Source: Typha latifolia (Eukaryota > Streptophyta > Magnoliopsida > Poales > Typhaceae). From it: DNA of 64,000 nucleotides. Positions 35,251 to 47,600 of the stretch are shown in pieces. The notes beneath the pieces are model-generated. The model did no database searches. It saw nothing but the letters and a program-made list of their open reading frames with translations, and was not told the origin of the DNA. Location of the stretch: the NCBI GenBank assembly GCA_019914945.1, contig CM034107.1:4092001-4156000 (forward strand), read 5' to 3'. The first letter of the stretch is position 1. Every line of letters begins with the position of its first letter. Made by a program: the position numbers and the translations under genes.

Positions 35251-37764
35251 GTCTCTCTCCATCTCTATTTCTTCAATCTATGTTCTTATTTTTCTAGATT
35301 GTGATTCGACTCTCGAGATCTCTTATTATCGATTTAGCTACCGGAAGAATGAATATTTAGAAAGATCATTGCTTATATCTACAACTTGGCAGAAATCATT
35401 AGCCAAGTTATCTAGTAAAACAGAGCTTCGATTTGCCAAGAAAAGAAACATTTTGCTTTAGTTTTATAATAGTTATTTAGGAGTTTTTTCACAGAATGTT
35501 ACTATCCAGGTTGATTTAGAGGATGGGCCATAGGCTAAAGTGGTCCAGTATTGAGCTCGGCTCAATAAAATTATCTACTATATTTACTTATTTATTTATT
35601 ATATTTGCTTTAATTTAGTCCCATATTTGGTAATAACTCACTTGTATCTCTCATATAAATAGAAGGGCTAATCTTCACTTGTAGGCATCATGGATGAATT
35701 ATTATAAAACTTTTGACTTGAGCTCACTTCTCCCCCTTTTATTAGTCTAGGATTTGAAACTCATCATGGTTATGTCTCTATCCCCCCGTATTCGACTAGT
35801 CGTTTCTTCTTAACCTTGAGAGCCGACTTCCTCCTCCCTCATTTTCTCTGCCTTGCGTAGCACCTTGATCTAGCCCGCACCATTTCATTCACCTTCTTCA
35901 CATCCTAAGGTCTTCCCTACGCCCATCCTTAGGTTCCACCTTTTACGTCCATTTCACAACCATTTGACCTTTGGTAGGTATTTGCACAATAACTCTTGAT
36001 CTATTAATCTGATCGACCTAATTTAGATTATGTTGGATCCCTTTAGATTTGTTCCGCAATCTATCAGAATATTAGATCTTTTAGATAGTTAGATTAATTT
36101 GAATTTATTTTGAAATATCCATCTTTAGATTTGTTTTGATATTCGATAAAATCTTGATATTTAGAAATCCACGTATCGCCCTCGAACCCACCACCCCATT
36201 CCGGAAAGTTGACTTAGAGATATATCTTCCATCCAAATCTGATCAGTATCCCACGGTTGGATCATTGGTTAGCTGTATTGAGATCAAAATCAGATCTCAA
36301 TCTTCTTCTATTTCGAATTCGTTCCTAGATTTTCTTAATTATTCTTCCATATTTTTCCTATCCCAGTTCATCAGATTCCGTCTACTATCCATAGCCATTC
36401 TATGTGCACCATTCATCCCTAATCCTCTATAATCATCCTCCATCTAGCTACTTATCCACCATATTCTAAGATCCAATGGTTGGATTTGATACATTTTACT
36501 AATGCCTCTAATTATGATCATAACACGAAAGTATTGCTACATTAATAAATATTTACTAATGTATGTCATTGTTAAAACTATTTTCAAAATTAATATAATA
36601 GTGAAATTGCTATTTCTCGAACTAGTACATTAGTAAAATCAAAATTTAGTGGATTAATTAATTTTCTAATACATTGAAAAATTGTTAGGAAAATCATAGA
36701 CGGTTGGAGCACCATATAGTTATCACTTTCTATTGGAAGCTATTCTGTGAGGTAGTTGCTAACTCTTGTGAAGTAGCACAGAGGTCATGTGTTCAACTCC
36801 AACTCCAAATAATATTATGAAGAAATTATTTAGTGGTTGTTCGTTTGGTAGCTTAGCTTGATTCAGTTGATGGCTCGATAGTGCGGTAGCTTGGAGGACA
36901 GCTTGGCAACACAATGGCTTGAAGTAGGTCTCGACGGCAAAGGAGCATAATTTGGTTGTTGAATCCGACTGCTTGGAGGCACTCAACTTGCTAAACCACA
37001 ATGGAGCAAGCCCATGAAGAGTTAAGGAATTCGGTTGTAGAGTGCCAAAGGTTAGCATCGTGATATAAAATTTTCACATGTGTAGAGAGTGTAATCGGTC
37101 GACTGACTCGGCAGCCTGCCAAGGTAGGTTGTCTATTGACATATGTATTCTTGGGCCTAATGACCCACCTGACCTAGAATTTTGTAACCTTATTCTTCTA
37201 GATGCTCGATCGCCTCCATCTGGTTGAGGCAGGGCAAAGCTAAAAATAACCCCTATTGCTCAAAAAGAAAGAAAGAAAGACAGAAAAAAAAAAACTTGGA
37301 AGCCTATGCTCTCTTTTGTGCCACTGAGATTCTATCTCGCTTCATAACGAACAAACATTATCTTGGAGGTGGATTGCCTTGGCCTGCTGCAGATAATAAA
37401 AAATGAAGATAACCATCTTTCGCATAAAGGATTAAACTTAATATTTCTTCTTTATCAAATGTAAAATATTTTTATTCCTATAGGAAAAGGAATAAGGTAG
37501 GCGATCGAGTTCTTCATAAGAGATAGAGGTCATTTTACCACTTAGACCTTAGGAAAATTTGTGTTTAGTCTTATCAGGTTGTTGGTCTCTCGTTTGATAG
37601 AAAAAAGTAAAATAAAATAATAAACAATGATTGGATTAAAAAGTAGATTTTTAGACTATTTTAAATTTGCTAAACTTTTTCATGACGTGTCTAATTTACA
37701 TCAAAACTTAAATATGAGAATAAATGAATTATAAATTTGTCTATTCTATAAGCCATTTTAAAAC
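35251..37764. other. Repeat-rich spacer, probable LTR-derived and SINE-like pieces
   Basis: About 35497-36690 has LTR-like features: a tgttactatcc start and a TATA-like ctcatataaatagaagg near 35658. It also has a pyrimidine-rich stretch, but matched ends and target duplications were not found. At about 36745-36800, tagttgctaactc and, 36 bp on, gtgttcaactcc resemble the A and B boxes of a tRNA-derived SINE promoter. Frames here, including the minus-strand 99-codon frame at 36759-37058, have no recognised domain. Confidence 0.4.
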
Positions 37765-38075
37765 ACATTAGTTATGAATAACTATTCTTATATTCACTTA
37801 TATTCTGAATTAATAATATAATTATTATTAATATAAAGTCAAAAAAGAAGATGTTTTTTTTTGATGAAATTATTATAACTATTTTTTGATTTGATATAAA
37901 GTAGGTTGATATGATAGATATCAATAGTAAATTAGTAATTATGTTAATGTGTGTGGAATAAAATATAATTTTGATGAACATTATTTGTATTACAGAATAA
38001 GTTATTATAATATTTAGTTGTTATTTTAGAATAAGAAAAAAATTATTCTTGAAGTGAATAGGGTTTACGTTTTAG
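37765..38075. mobile_element. MITE, second copy of the family at 30697-31048
   Basis: Similarity runs from gaataactattcttat to tgaatagggtttacg. This copy is complete on the right, and the reverse complement of its end (ctattcacttcaagaataa) resembles the left end of the other copy. It retains the sequence missing from the CP31-intron copy beyond 31048. Confidence 0.6.
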
Positions 38076-38339
38076 TGATAATAAGATTGAGCTTTCGAAA
38101 TCGAATGCATTTATTTTTTATAATAAAGCGCACATAATTTACATAAAATATGAACACAAGGGCCCACAAGAACCTAATTTTATTATTTTAAAAATTAAAT
38201 GACTTTTTTATGCAAATGACCTAAGGTGAAATTAACACCAAGGCGAGGGTGTTAAATGAAAACAAAAAGAAATCCCTTTAATTAGTGAACAAGAGGCAAT
38301 GCTTTTCTATTACTATATGTCAGAGGACCTGAACCTGTT

Positions 38340-38671
38340 TGTTGTTATGCGCGACCGAAGGAAGAGGCTACAATTACACAGCTAAGTTGGCGCTTCCCCT
38401 CCTCGCCATTAGCAATATTCGCTAAAACAAAGTAGACTTCAAAGAGAGCGCGCAAAAGATAGACCTGGTCGTAGTCGTACCTTCCTGCTCGATCGAGATC
38501 AAGGGAAAAAAGGAGAGAAAAAGAGAGAGAGAAAGAGAAAAGAGAGAAGCGCGCAATCCTATGATCCTTCGATCGACGGCACCGCCAGCGAGCTGACCCT
38601 TACCATGTGCGGATGCCCCGCGCCGCTCTCGGATTCTCCGCTTCGGATTCAATCCAATCCCCTACCCTCGA
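38340..38671 (+). promoter_or_regulatory. ARP3 promoter and 5' UTR with a GA-rich tract
   Basis: Base composition becomes GC-richer from about 38340. A purine tract of GAGA/AAAG type lies at 38511-38548, similar to GAGA-like elements common in plant 5' regions. It is followed by a GC-rich leader into the ATG at 38672. The transcription start was not resolved. Confidence 0.45.
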
Positions 38672-41600
38672 ATGGACGCTGCTTCTCGACCGGCCGTCGT
38701 CATTGACAATGGAAGCGGGTACTCTTTTGATCTTTTCCTTCTCCTTTCTTGGATCTGTTTATCCCAGTTGGGCCTCAAAGATCTGTTCTTGCTATTGAAA
38801 GCATTTAGACGTTTTTTTTTCCCATCCATATGTTTGTGTTTTGTGCGAGTAATCTGATAGCTTACGTTGCTGGGCATTGGTCAAAGAACTGTTTGTGTTT
38901 TCAAATGGGAAAGAGGATTAGGCATAAGTTTTGGTGGTAGGATAACTACTTCTATGTTATGATTACATTCGACGGATTGAGTCGGGTTACCCTTCCTTGT
39001 ATATGTTGCTGCGCTGATTGCTTAGTGACTTTGTGTTGATTTATGAGCGCAGAGTAGCTTCCTAAAGTCTAACTATGGAGGAATGAGGATTATGGATAAG
39101 ATTTGGCATGTCAAAAACAGACAATTTTTAATGAGAGGATATTTCTGATTGGCTTACTAGCTCCAGCAAGAACCAATTGGTTGCACAAAAATTGCATTGG
39201 TGTGATCTCTAGGCAAATGGAGGAATCATCAGAAGAAAGGGATAGAAAAAACCTGCCAAACCTTAAACTTGTTAAATATCTGTTTTTTCTGATTCTAGAA
39301 ATCTCCTGTTAATTGATGAACTCCCATTTCCCTTTTCTTTCTTCTTAGCATTATTTTAAATTGCTTGAGTTATATATAGTTGGCAAGGCTGCCTCCGCCT
39401 ACATGGTAAAGCATTAAGCAGGCCTAGTCATAGGCTCAAATAATAGATTGAAAGATAAAAGTAATTACTAATATCAAAATATTGCAAGATTTTTGTGGTA
39501 AGACAACGAATTACTTCGTTGCAACATATACTACTTATTCATAGACCTATCTCATCTCCCGTGCTTTAAAAGTCACGATAGTAGGCCTACAGCCTGAGAA
39601 TCTCTTAAGATTCTTGCTAAAATGTGAAATAAATCATGAGAGATTGTATGTATTGTGGTTTGGGAATCCACAAGAAATTGTAATTTATGGTTTATACTTG
39701 ATAGTTCAGACAGTTTGCTTTACTTCTTTCATCCTCATTGTAGGAGTATACATCGTCAGGGTATGAAAGCCAGGTAGCTTACTCTCATTGCATCTGTGAA
39801 TGGAAAGTTTATTTGCTCTTTTGACATTGATCGGATTGATTTTACTCTAGAAGCTTTTAGATTGTTTACTGTGAAATAGAACTATCTTTACTGGGTTAAT
39901 TGATTTAAGACGCTGCTTCCTTAATACATTTATTTGAGCTTCTCTTATGTGCATTCTTGAAGTTGACATAAATTGAAGGCTAGATTTTTCTGCTTTTGTT
40001 TAAGTTAGGTTCTTCCTTCAACTTTTGGTTTTCTGGCCTGCAAGTATTCTTCTCTTTCCATTGCAAGTCCTTTTAGGTAAAAAGTCATAGCCCCCATGCT
40101 CTACTGCTGATCTTTTTGTTGTTCTTTTCTTTTTGTTGGCATTGCTCCTCAGCTAGAGGCACATCCTTTCCAGATACACATAAATCAGTCTCCAATTTGC
40201 CAATTTCATGCTTCATATTCTCTCCTCTTGATGAATCTAGAATTATGTGCTCAACATGCACATGACTCCCTCTCTCCTTTTTTTTTTTTCTTTTTTTTTT
40301 CCTTAAAGTTTCTGGTTTTCTTGTGCTAGGTATTCGAAGCTGGGATTTTCTGGTAATTCAGAACCGTCATTCACCATCCCAACTGCTGTAGCTGTCAATG
40401 AATCATTTTTGAATCAGTCAGATAGTTCTAGTAATGGAAATTCGATAGCGCAATACAATGCGGGCATTATGGCTGATCTTGATTTCTTTATTGGTGAGGA
40501 GGCTCTGTCTCATTCTAGCGGCATATATAATGTAAATTATCCTATTCATCATGGTCAGGTACACATCTAACTACAATACATCAAGCTGTATAGTGCATAC
40601 TACACAATTTAACTAATATTGTTTCCTTCCAGGTTCAGAACTGGGATACAATGGAAAAATTCTGGCAACAATGTATTTTTAATTATTTACGATGTGATCC
40701 AGAAGATCATTACTTTCTTTTGACTGATAGTCCAGTCACAACTCCTGAAAGTCGTGAATATGCTGGAGAAATTATGTTTGAGACATTTAATGTCCCTGGG
40801 CTTTATATTGCTGTCCAATCTGTCCTTACTCTTGCAGCTGGATATTCAACTCCCAAGGTTGGTTACATATGACATTTCCATGTCTGTCCCTTTCCAAAGT
40901 TTTCTTTTCAAACAGAAACTTTTTATGTCATTGTATATCTACGTCATGCCAATTTATTTCTCTAAAATCCCAAGTGATATATTTGGTCACTTGCTATATT
41001 GGTCTCTTGTGTGTTTACTTCTCTTTCTAGACTTCTGAGACCAAGGTATTATTTCCTGTGCTTGTCTGCCATGGTTCTATTTTGACAAACAATTATGCTT
41101 CCAGTGCAATTAGTTTTGTAATATTGGTGTGTTATCTGTGTGCACAAAGCAGATGTCATAAGAAAGTCATAATATGTAACAATTCATGACTAAAGCATGT
41201 ATCTCAATGATTATAAGCTTGAGTTTGAAGTGTAGAACTCTCCTTTTGTTGTTACATTGTAGTGGCTAGTGAAGACTCTATGTCTACTTGTAATTATGTA
41301 ATGGTACGGGATACTTGAAACTCTTGAGACTGAAGATACGTAATTTTTTTTAAAATACTTGAGACACTTCTACATATTTCCTTCATTTGCAAAATTGTAC
41401 TGAGGACATCATTCATTTCCTTCTAATTTGGATCACTGTTCTTCGGCTATTCTATTCATTTTGAAGCTCTGAATGTCCATGTTGTTGCTTTAGACTTTGC
41501 ACTATTTAACATTATAATTTTATTTCCATTTGTCTGTGAATATATTATTATCCATTATTTGTGTTATTACAGTGTAATGCCATAGTATCACATTGTGAGC

Positions 41601-44600
41601 ATTAGCTACACACTCGAGTGACTTTTTTTTGGTGAGGACCAAATTGGCAATATTATCATAATTAAGCAAGGTGCAGATAGCTGATGCTTGCTTATAAATT
41701 TGATAGCTTACTTGCGGTTTGCAAATAATTGCATTATCAATCTTATTGTCATAGGGTCACACCTTTATAGATCCTTATAGGGACATTTATGCTTTCTCAT
41801 CGCCAGAGTAGCTTCCCTGTCATTGCCAACAGATCACATAGTACTCAACTAAAGAACATTTTGACATAAATATCTCTGCTTGAGATTATTATGGCATATG
41901 AATTACATTCATACAGTACTGGAAAAAGATTTACCTTTTGCTTTTATTTTTGGACATTTATAAGTAAATCTAAATATCTTCCTTTATTGTTAATCAACAC
42001 ATTTTTTCAGTCTGATATGACAGGTGTTGTAGTTGACATTGGAGATGGATCCGCACATGTTGTGCCAGTTGTGAATGGCTATGTGATTGGGAGTAGCATA
42101 AAGTCTTTTCCTATTGCAGGCAATGATGTAACTCAGTTTGTTTTGCAACTGTTACAGGTATGGTCTCTTTAGCTCACATCTTTTGGCATTACAAAGCCCC
42201 TTTGTTTAGCATGTTTACTATATGTAACTGAATGTTTCTATTATGCTTGCAATGCTCTTAAAATGATTTTGCTTCATGTCTAATTGCTCACTAAGCTAAT
42301 TGGTGCTATTTGAGTTTTGAACTCCATTAGTTCTTGATTTCTAGATACGATTCTGTGGATGTAATGTATACTATATTTTATGCCTGCATCATCACTTTAA
42401 AATAAATCATCTTCTCTTTCCACCTTTCCGTGATCTGCATACTGTGCATGTATTCTGTAATTGTATGAACACCACCAGAGGTATTGAGGCATTTGTCACA
42501 TTGCAGCAAACCAATACTTATATTCAAATGAAAGATGTGTTTTCTAAAATCTCTTCCTATGGTTGCTGCAAAGTAAAATATTTCTTGGGTGCTGTTAGCT
42601 GCTGGCATACTATTTTAGTATACACAGTTCTGGTGAAGAAGTAGAATATTGTGAGGATTTTTAATGGTTGCTCTCATTGTTAAAATCGTTTTCTATGTGA
42701 TGCCTAATATTATGATATTATCCTCTCTAAAGTTCAAAGGAAAAAGAGTGCCTTACATGTTCTTATATTTTATTTGAATGCAATTATCAGCCAAATGGAA
42801 AAGCATGGATATCAAATATTCTGATATGTACTTGCAGATGACAGTAATAAACTCTGAGCAAGTCCTTGTACTTCCAAGTCTTTTATTGTGACTCTGAATT
42901 GGTGAGATAGGACCTTCTAATAACTTGACATGGATCTTAGTTCCCACTGCGATGCCACTTGATTTCAACATTTTGAATAAAAAATATCACTTAGCTTATC
43001 CATAAGCTGATTGATAGATATCACCAATAGAAAATCAGAGAAGGACATTTCCCTTCTTGAAGCAAAATAAGGTGCTACTCCGACATGGAATATGGAGCAT
43101 CTTTCTCTATCCATCTTGATGTTGATATGCTAAAGAAAGGTGATGTCTGACTGGTTATTCATGTAAATCAATACTCAATCCCTTTCTCTTGGCAGATGAA
43201 TTACACTTTTATACCAATTACCAAGAATGTCATTGATTTCAACTTTGGTTTCAATCCTCTACATTGTGCATCATGACAGAATATAGTGCCTAACTGGAAG
43301 CTCATCCACAAGGTATGAAGTAGGGCAAGAGAAATGTTATGAATGTTCTAGAAAAATTGGACCCTTGGGGTATATTTTGGTGTTTGCAGGAAATTTATTC
43401 TGGAACTGAGTTTAGATAGTACTGAAAGAAGATATTTGAAATTTTTAAGAAGATATAATGTGTTATTAGTGTAAGCAAAAATTCCAGGATTTTTATTTGA
43501 TGGTTTTCTAATCGAGCTCTATTCAAGTGCTTACTAGCACAAATATCTCTAGCCAATATTATGAAAGTACCTTGCAGTAGTGGGCCCTGAATTCCTGCAT
43601 TAATAGTTATCACCTTAAAAGATAACGGATGTTACACATTTTAATCAATGTAGACATGCTTGACTTTTTTCTCAAAATTTTCTTACTGATTTTCATTGTT
43701 GTACTATCTTCTGTGTCAGAAGTCATATGAAATTAAAAATGGCTCCCGCTTCCACATTGCAAAATATATCAAAAGTTCTAATTTATTTGGAAACTTGAAA
43801 TTATGATTTTCTCTGTTAAGAAAATTGGTGTGCAGATTCATTAGGAATTTCTTCTGTTCTGGAAGAGTATCATTATGAGATACGGTGTGCTGACCTTATC
43901 TTTGAAATATTATACAGGAGAGGGGAGAACTTATACCACCAGAAGACTCTTTTGATATAGCTCGGAAGGTGAAAGAAATGTACTGTTACACTTGTTCAGA
44001 TATTGTCAAGGTAATTTTGTATTTAATTCATAGTATGAAGTATGATCTATCAGTCTCATGGTGTACTTATTGTTCCTATGGACGTTATTTAAGGAAGTGA
44101 CTAGTGTTAAGGATATTAATGATATGATCGACTCATCTAGTTTGACTTGTTGATAGTTTGGAAAGAAAATGATTTGAATTCTCTTCAACATCATAGTGTC
44201 CTCTCTGTTTTATATTCTTTCTAACATTCTAGAGTCAGTTGTCTCTTAATCTGATGTAGAAATCATCACTTTTATGTACATTTTTGTTAATTATATTGAG
44301 TGCACAAAATATGCTAGTATTTGGTTGCCTGAAACTTGACAGTCCTAGTTTTGGTTGGTACTTTTAATCTACATTTTTGTTTTTGGGCAAGCATCTCTAA
44401 AGCCATAATGTATATGCTTCTGCCAAAATTCAGGCATAAGCTAAGACATTTGTTGATTGACATGTACATAATTTCAGGAGTATAGTAAGCATGACAGGAA
44501 GCCTTCCAAGTACATAAAGCAATGGTCTGGTGTCAAACCAAAGACTGGGGTGCCATACTCAGTTGATGTTGGATATGAGCGTTTCCTTGGACCTGAGGTT

Positions 44601-47600
44601 GGTTTACCTCTAATGCAGTTCACCATTTTAGTCTTAAAATTAGTTCTCTTTCAAAGAAAATTTGTTGTCCATAAAGATCCACTTCAAATAAAATGGCAAT
44701 ATGGCATTATATACAAATTAGAAGTCCAACAAAAATAGAACTTGTTGCGAATTGGGTCAGATTGGATCGTATCATAAGGACATTAGGCTTGATAGATCGA
44801 GTCTATTTATCTTTTAATTGATTCATATTTATATCTTATGTAAGCTCTTAAGATAAGTCTAGTTAAGTCATGTAAACCACTAAGATAAGTTTATTTTAAG
44901 TTCAATAGCCACTAAGGCAAGTTTAATTAAGTAATTTAAGTCTCTAAGATGAGTCCTAGTTTGAGTCGTATAAGTTTTTAGGGTTAAGTCTGAGTAGGAC
45001 TTATTGTATCCAACTTCTATATATAGAGGGGCTGAGCTTATTTATTTAATCATCCAAACATTGAAAATTATTTTAGTCTTAAGTTTATCTTAGGAGTAAG
45101 TGTTAAATAATTTAGAAGTAGAAGTAAGTTAATTATGGCCGTTTATTTTTCTAAGAGTTGATCTAACTTAGAAGCTTTGATTTTACCTTCAATCCATAGC
45201 TACTACCATCTCCAGCATCTGCCCTACTTTATGGTCGTTTGCCATCACTCTTGGCCATCCGCCCCCCTTAGACGATCGCCACAACGTTGGATGTTTACTA
45301 ATATGTCATGTTTTGACTTTTCTCTACTATTTTATTTATATATTTTTATCCCGACCTTCAATTTATGTGAAACCAAAACTATTAGAACCAACGATGGTCG
45401 TGCTAGTGGCATGTGCTGTTCTCTACCACTATCGGCACGAGGCATGCCGAGCGACACACCCCGCCGTGCCAGTAGCATGCATTTAAAATATTTTTAATAA
45501 ACTTTTAAGATATTTAAAGATGTTTTTCGGCCTTTGATATGTCAATCTTTAGTTTTTGGTTTAAATATATGTATTAAAAGTTTAAAACCTATATTATAAT
45601 ATTTTATCTTTAGATTATTTTTGTAAATAATATATTTTATTAAAGATAAAGCAATAGTTAAATTTAAATATTATTCAACGCATACTATGATTGAAGATAT
45701 TCATTAAAACTAATATTAATGATTGAACACTCCATAATATAATTGAACACATAATATTAATCGATAATAGTTTAATAATTAAAATTAATATCTAATTGAA
45801 CATAAAATGACGAGGAGAATCAAATACTTTATTTGTCGGCTATGATGGTAATTATGATGAACTCATATCATCTTGTGGGTGCACTTCTTTTAATGTTTTG
45901 CTATCTACAAACTCAAGTCCTCTATAAAAAGAATATCTCTCTGAGAAGGTTGTATAATAGGGACGCATGTCTCATCTCTATTATCATCTCCACCAAATTG
46001 AGTCTCGTTATTATCACCATCACCATCACCATCATCAATTTTATCTAAGTGTTCTAAATTATCAATTGATTAGTTGATTTGATAACGACCGATGAAAATA
46101 GAATAAATTTTAAAAATATGGCTCTACATGATACAATGACTAGCACAGGGCCATGCCAAACAGCACATAGCTATGCCAGCTCGGCACGGCTCGGTAGGGC
46201 ATGCATGCCGGTTGGCACAGCTCAACACGGGGGTGTGCCACTAGCACATCCCGTGCCAAGTGTCATGCCATTATTGGCAGGGCAAGTGCCGGTCTGCACA
46301 GGGTGTGCCGACCGGCACAGCCATCCATGATTAGAACCCTAACTTTTGAGCCTACCACTATCTATATTATTATATTTTTTTACGTCTGGATTGGTCCAGA
46401 TCTGGTTCGTAACAGAACCTAGTTATCAAGTTGATGGTTATTTATTTATTTGCCTCTTGGAGCATACTGCATGCTACTTAAATTTTAATACCAAAGTGGA
46501 ATATGATTTTTTTTTTTAAAACTCATTTACATGTTTTATTGACTAACTGCTTTATTATCAAAAGAAACTATAGCTATTTCTTTCTCCAAGGACCATGTCT
46601 GAGCACCTAAAAAATTCATGTTTAAGGATGGGATGAAATGTTTATTCCCTGATTATCCAAAAATCATGGTGAAATTAAGTACAACACCTCGAGGGACACA
46701 GAAACCTATAAATGAGAATGAAACGAAGGGAAATATTCTACAAGTATTATAGGTAAGAGAAAGAAGTGAAGGAGATGACTTAGAATTAGTGGTGAAAACA
46801 GATCGGATAGTGTTCAACCCATATCTAGATCAATATTTTTGGTATGGATACAAATTCAGATATGAATATTAAACAATAGCAAAATTTAAAACTAGATCCT
46901 AACTAAACGAATACGGATAATTTTTGAATACGGATCAAATAATTTTTTGATAGAGAATTGGATCTTAAACGAATGTGAATTGAATTTAAACGAATTATGA
47001 CATTTCTTTTGGAGACAATTAACACAAAATATTAAGAGTTTCAAAAAAGAAAAAAAATTCTTGCATGTCAAATATGTATAAAATTAGCAAAATTGATCTC
47101 TAAACAATATATAACACATCTTTAGTAATAATTTCAATTTTCACTATTTAATTAAGCAAACTAAAAACTATATATCATTAAAAAGCAGGTAAACGGATAT
47201 TTGATATCCATATTCGTATCCGAAAAATTATATCAGACTCGTTTCCATATCTGTATTTGGATTTTAAAAAAAAAAGATCTACCTGTATCCGAATCAATAT
47301 TTGAGTATATAAATCCTATCTATATCTGGATCTATATCCGGATTGGATAGGAATTTTTTACCCGAATCATCGGATAACGGGTTGGGTCAGATTAACTCCG
47401 ACCCGCTTTTGACCCTACTTGGAATAGAGGAATTTGGTATTTGATTACAAAACAAGAGCAAAACTAGGTTGCTGTCACTCTACCAGTTCTTGTTCCTAGT
47501 TACAAGAGCAAGTGGAGAACTGGAGATGGTATGATCTTGTTCAGTCAGGATAGGAAGAGGCTTAAATAAGAGGGCGTGTAAAAGGAAAATCAGGAAAGAT

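Noticed and set aside
35180..35461. 93-codon frame beside the small membrane-protein exon
   Set aside because: It is out of frame with the conserved exon and its own sequence is unrecognised.
35497..36690. Complete LTR retrotransposon
   Set aside because: LTR-like start and TATA region are present, but no matching end or target duplication could be found.
36759..37058. 99-codon minus-strand frame
   Set aside because: No domain, no splice or promoter context, and it overlaps the SINE-like segment.
39745..39775. Possible extra exon in ARP3 intron 1
   Set aside because: Acceptor- and donor-like sites exist, but the ARP3 protein is collinear with its family without it.
46079..46422. Two overlapping plus-strand frames with Cys- and Ala-rich peptides
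   Set aside because: They come from the GC-rich end of the MULE-like element; no transposase or other motif.
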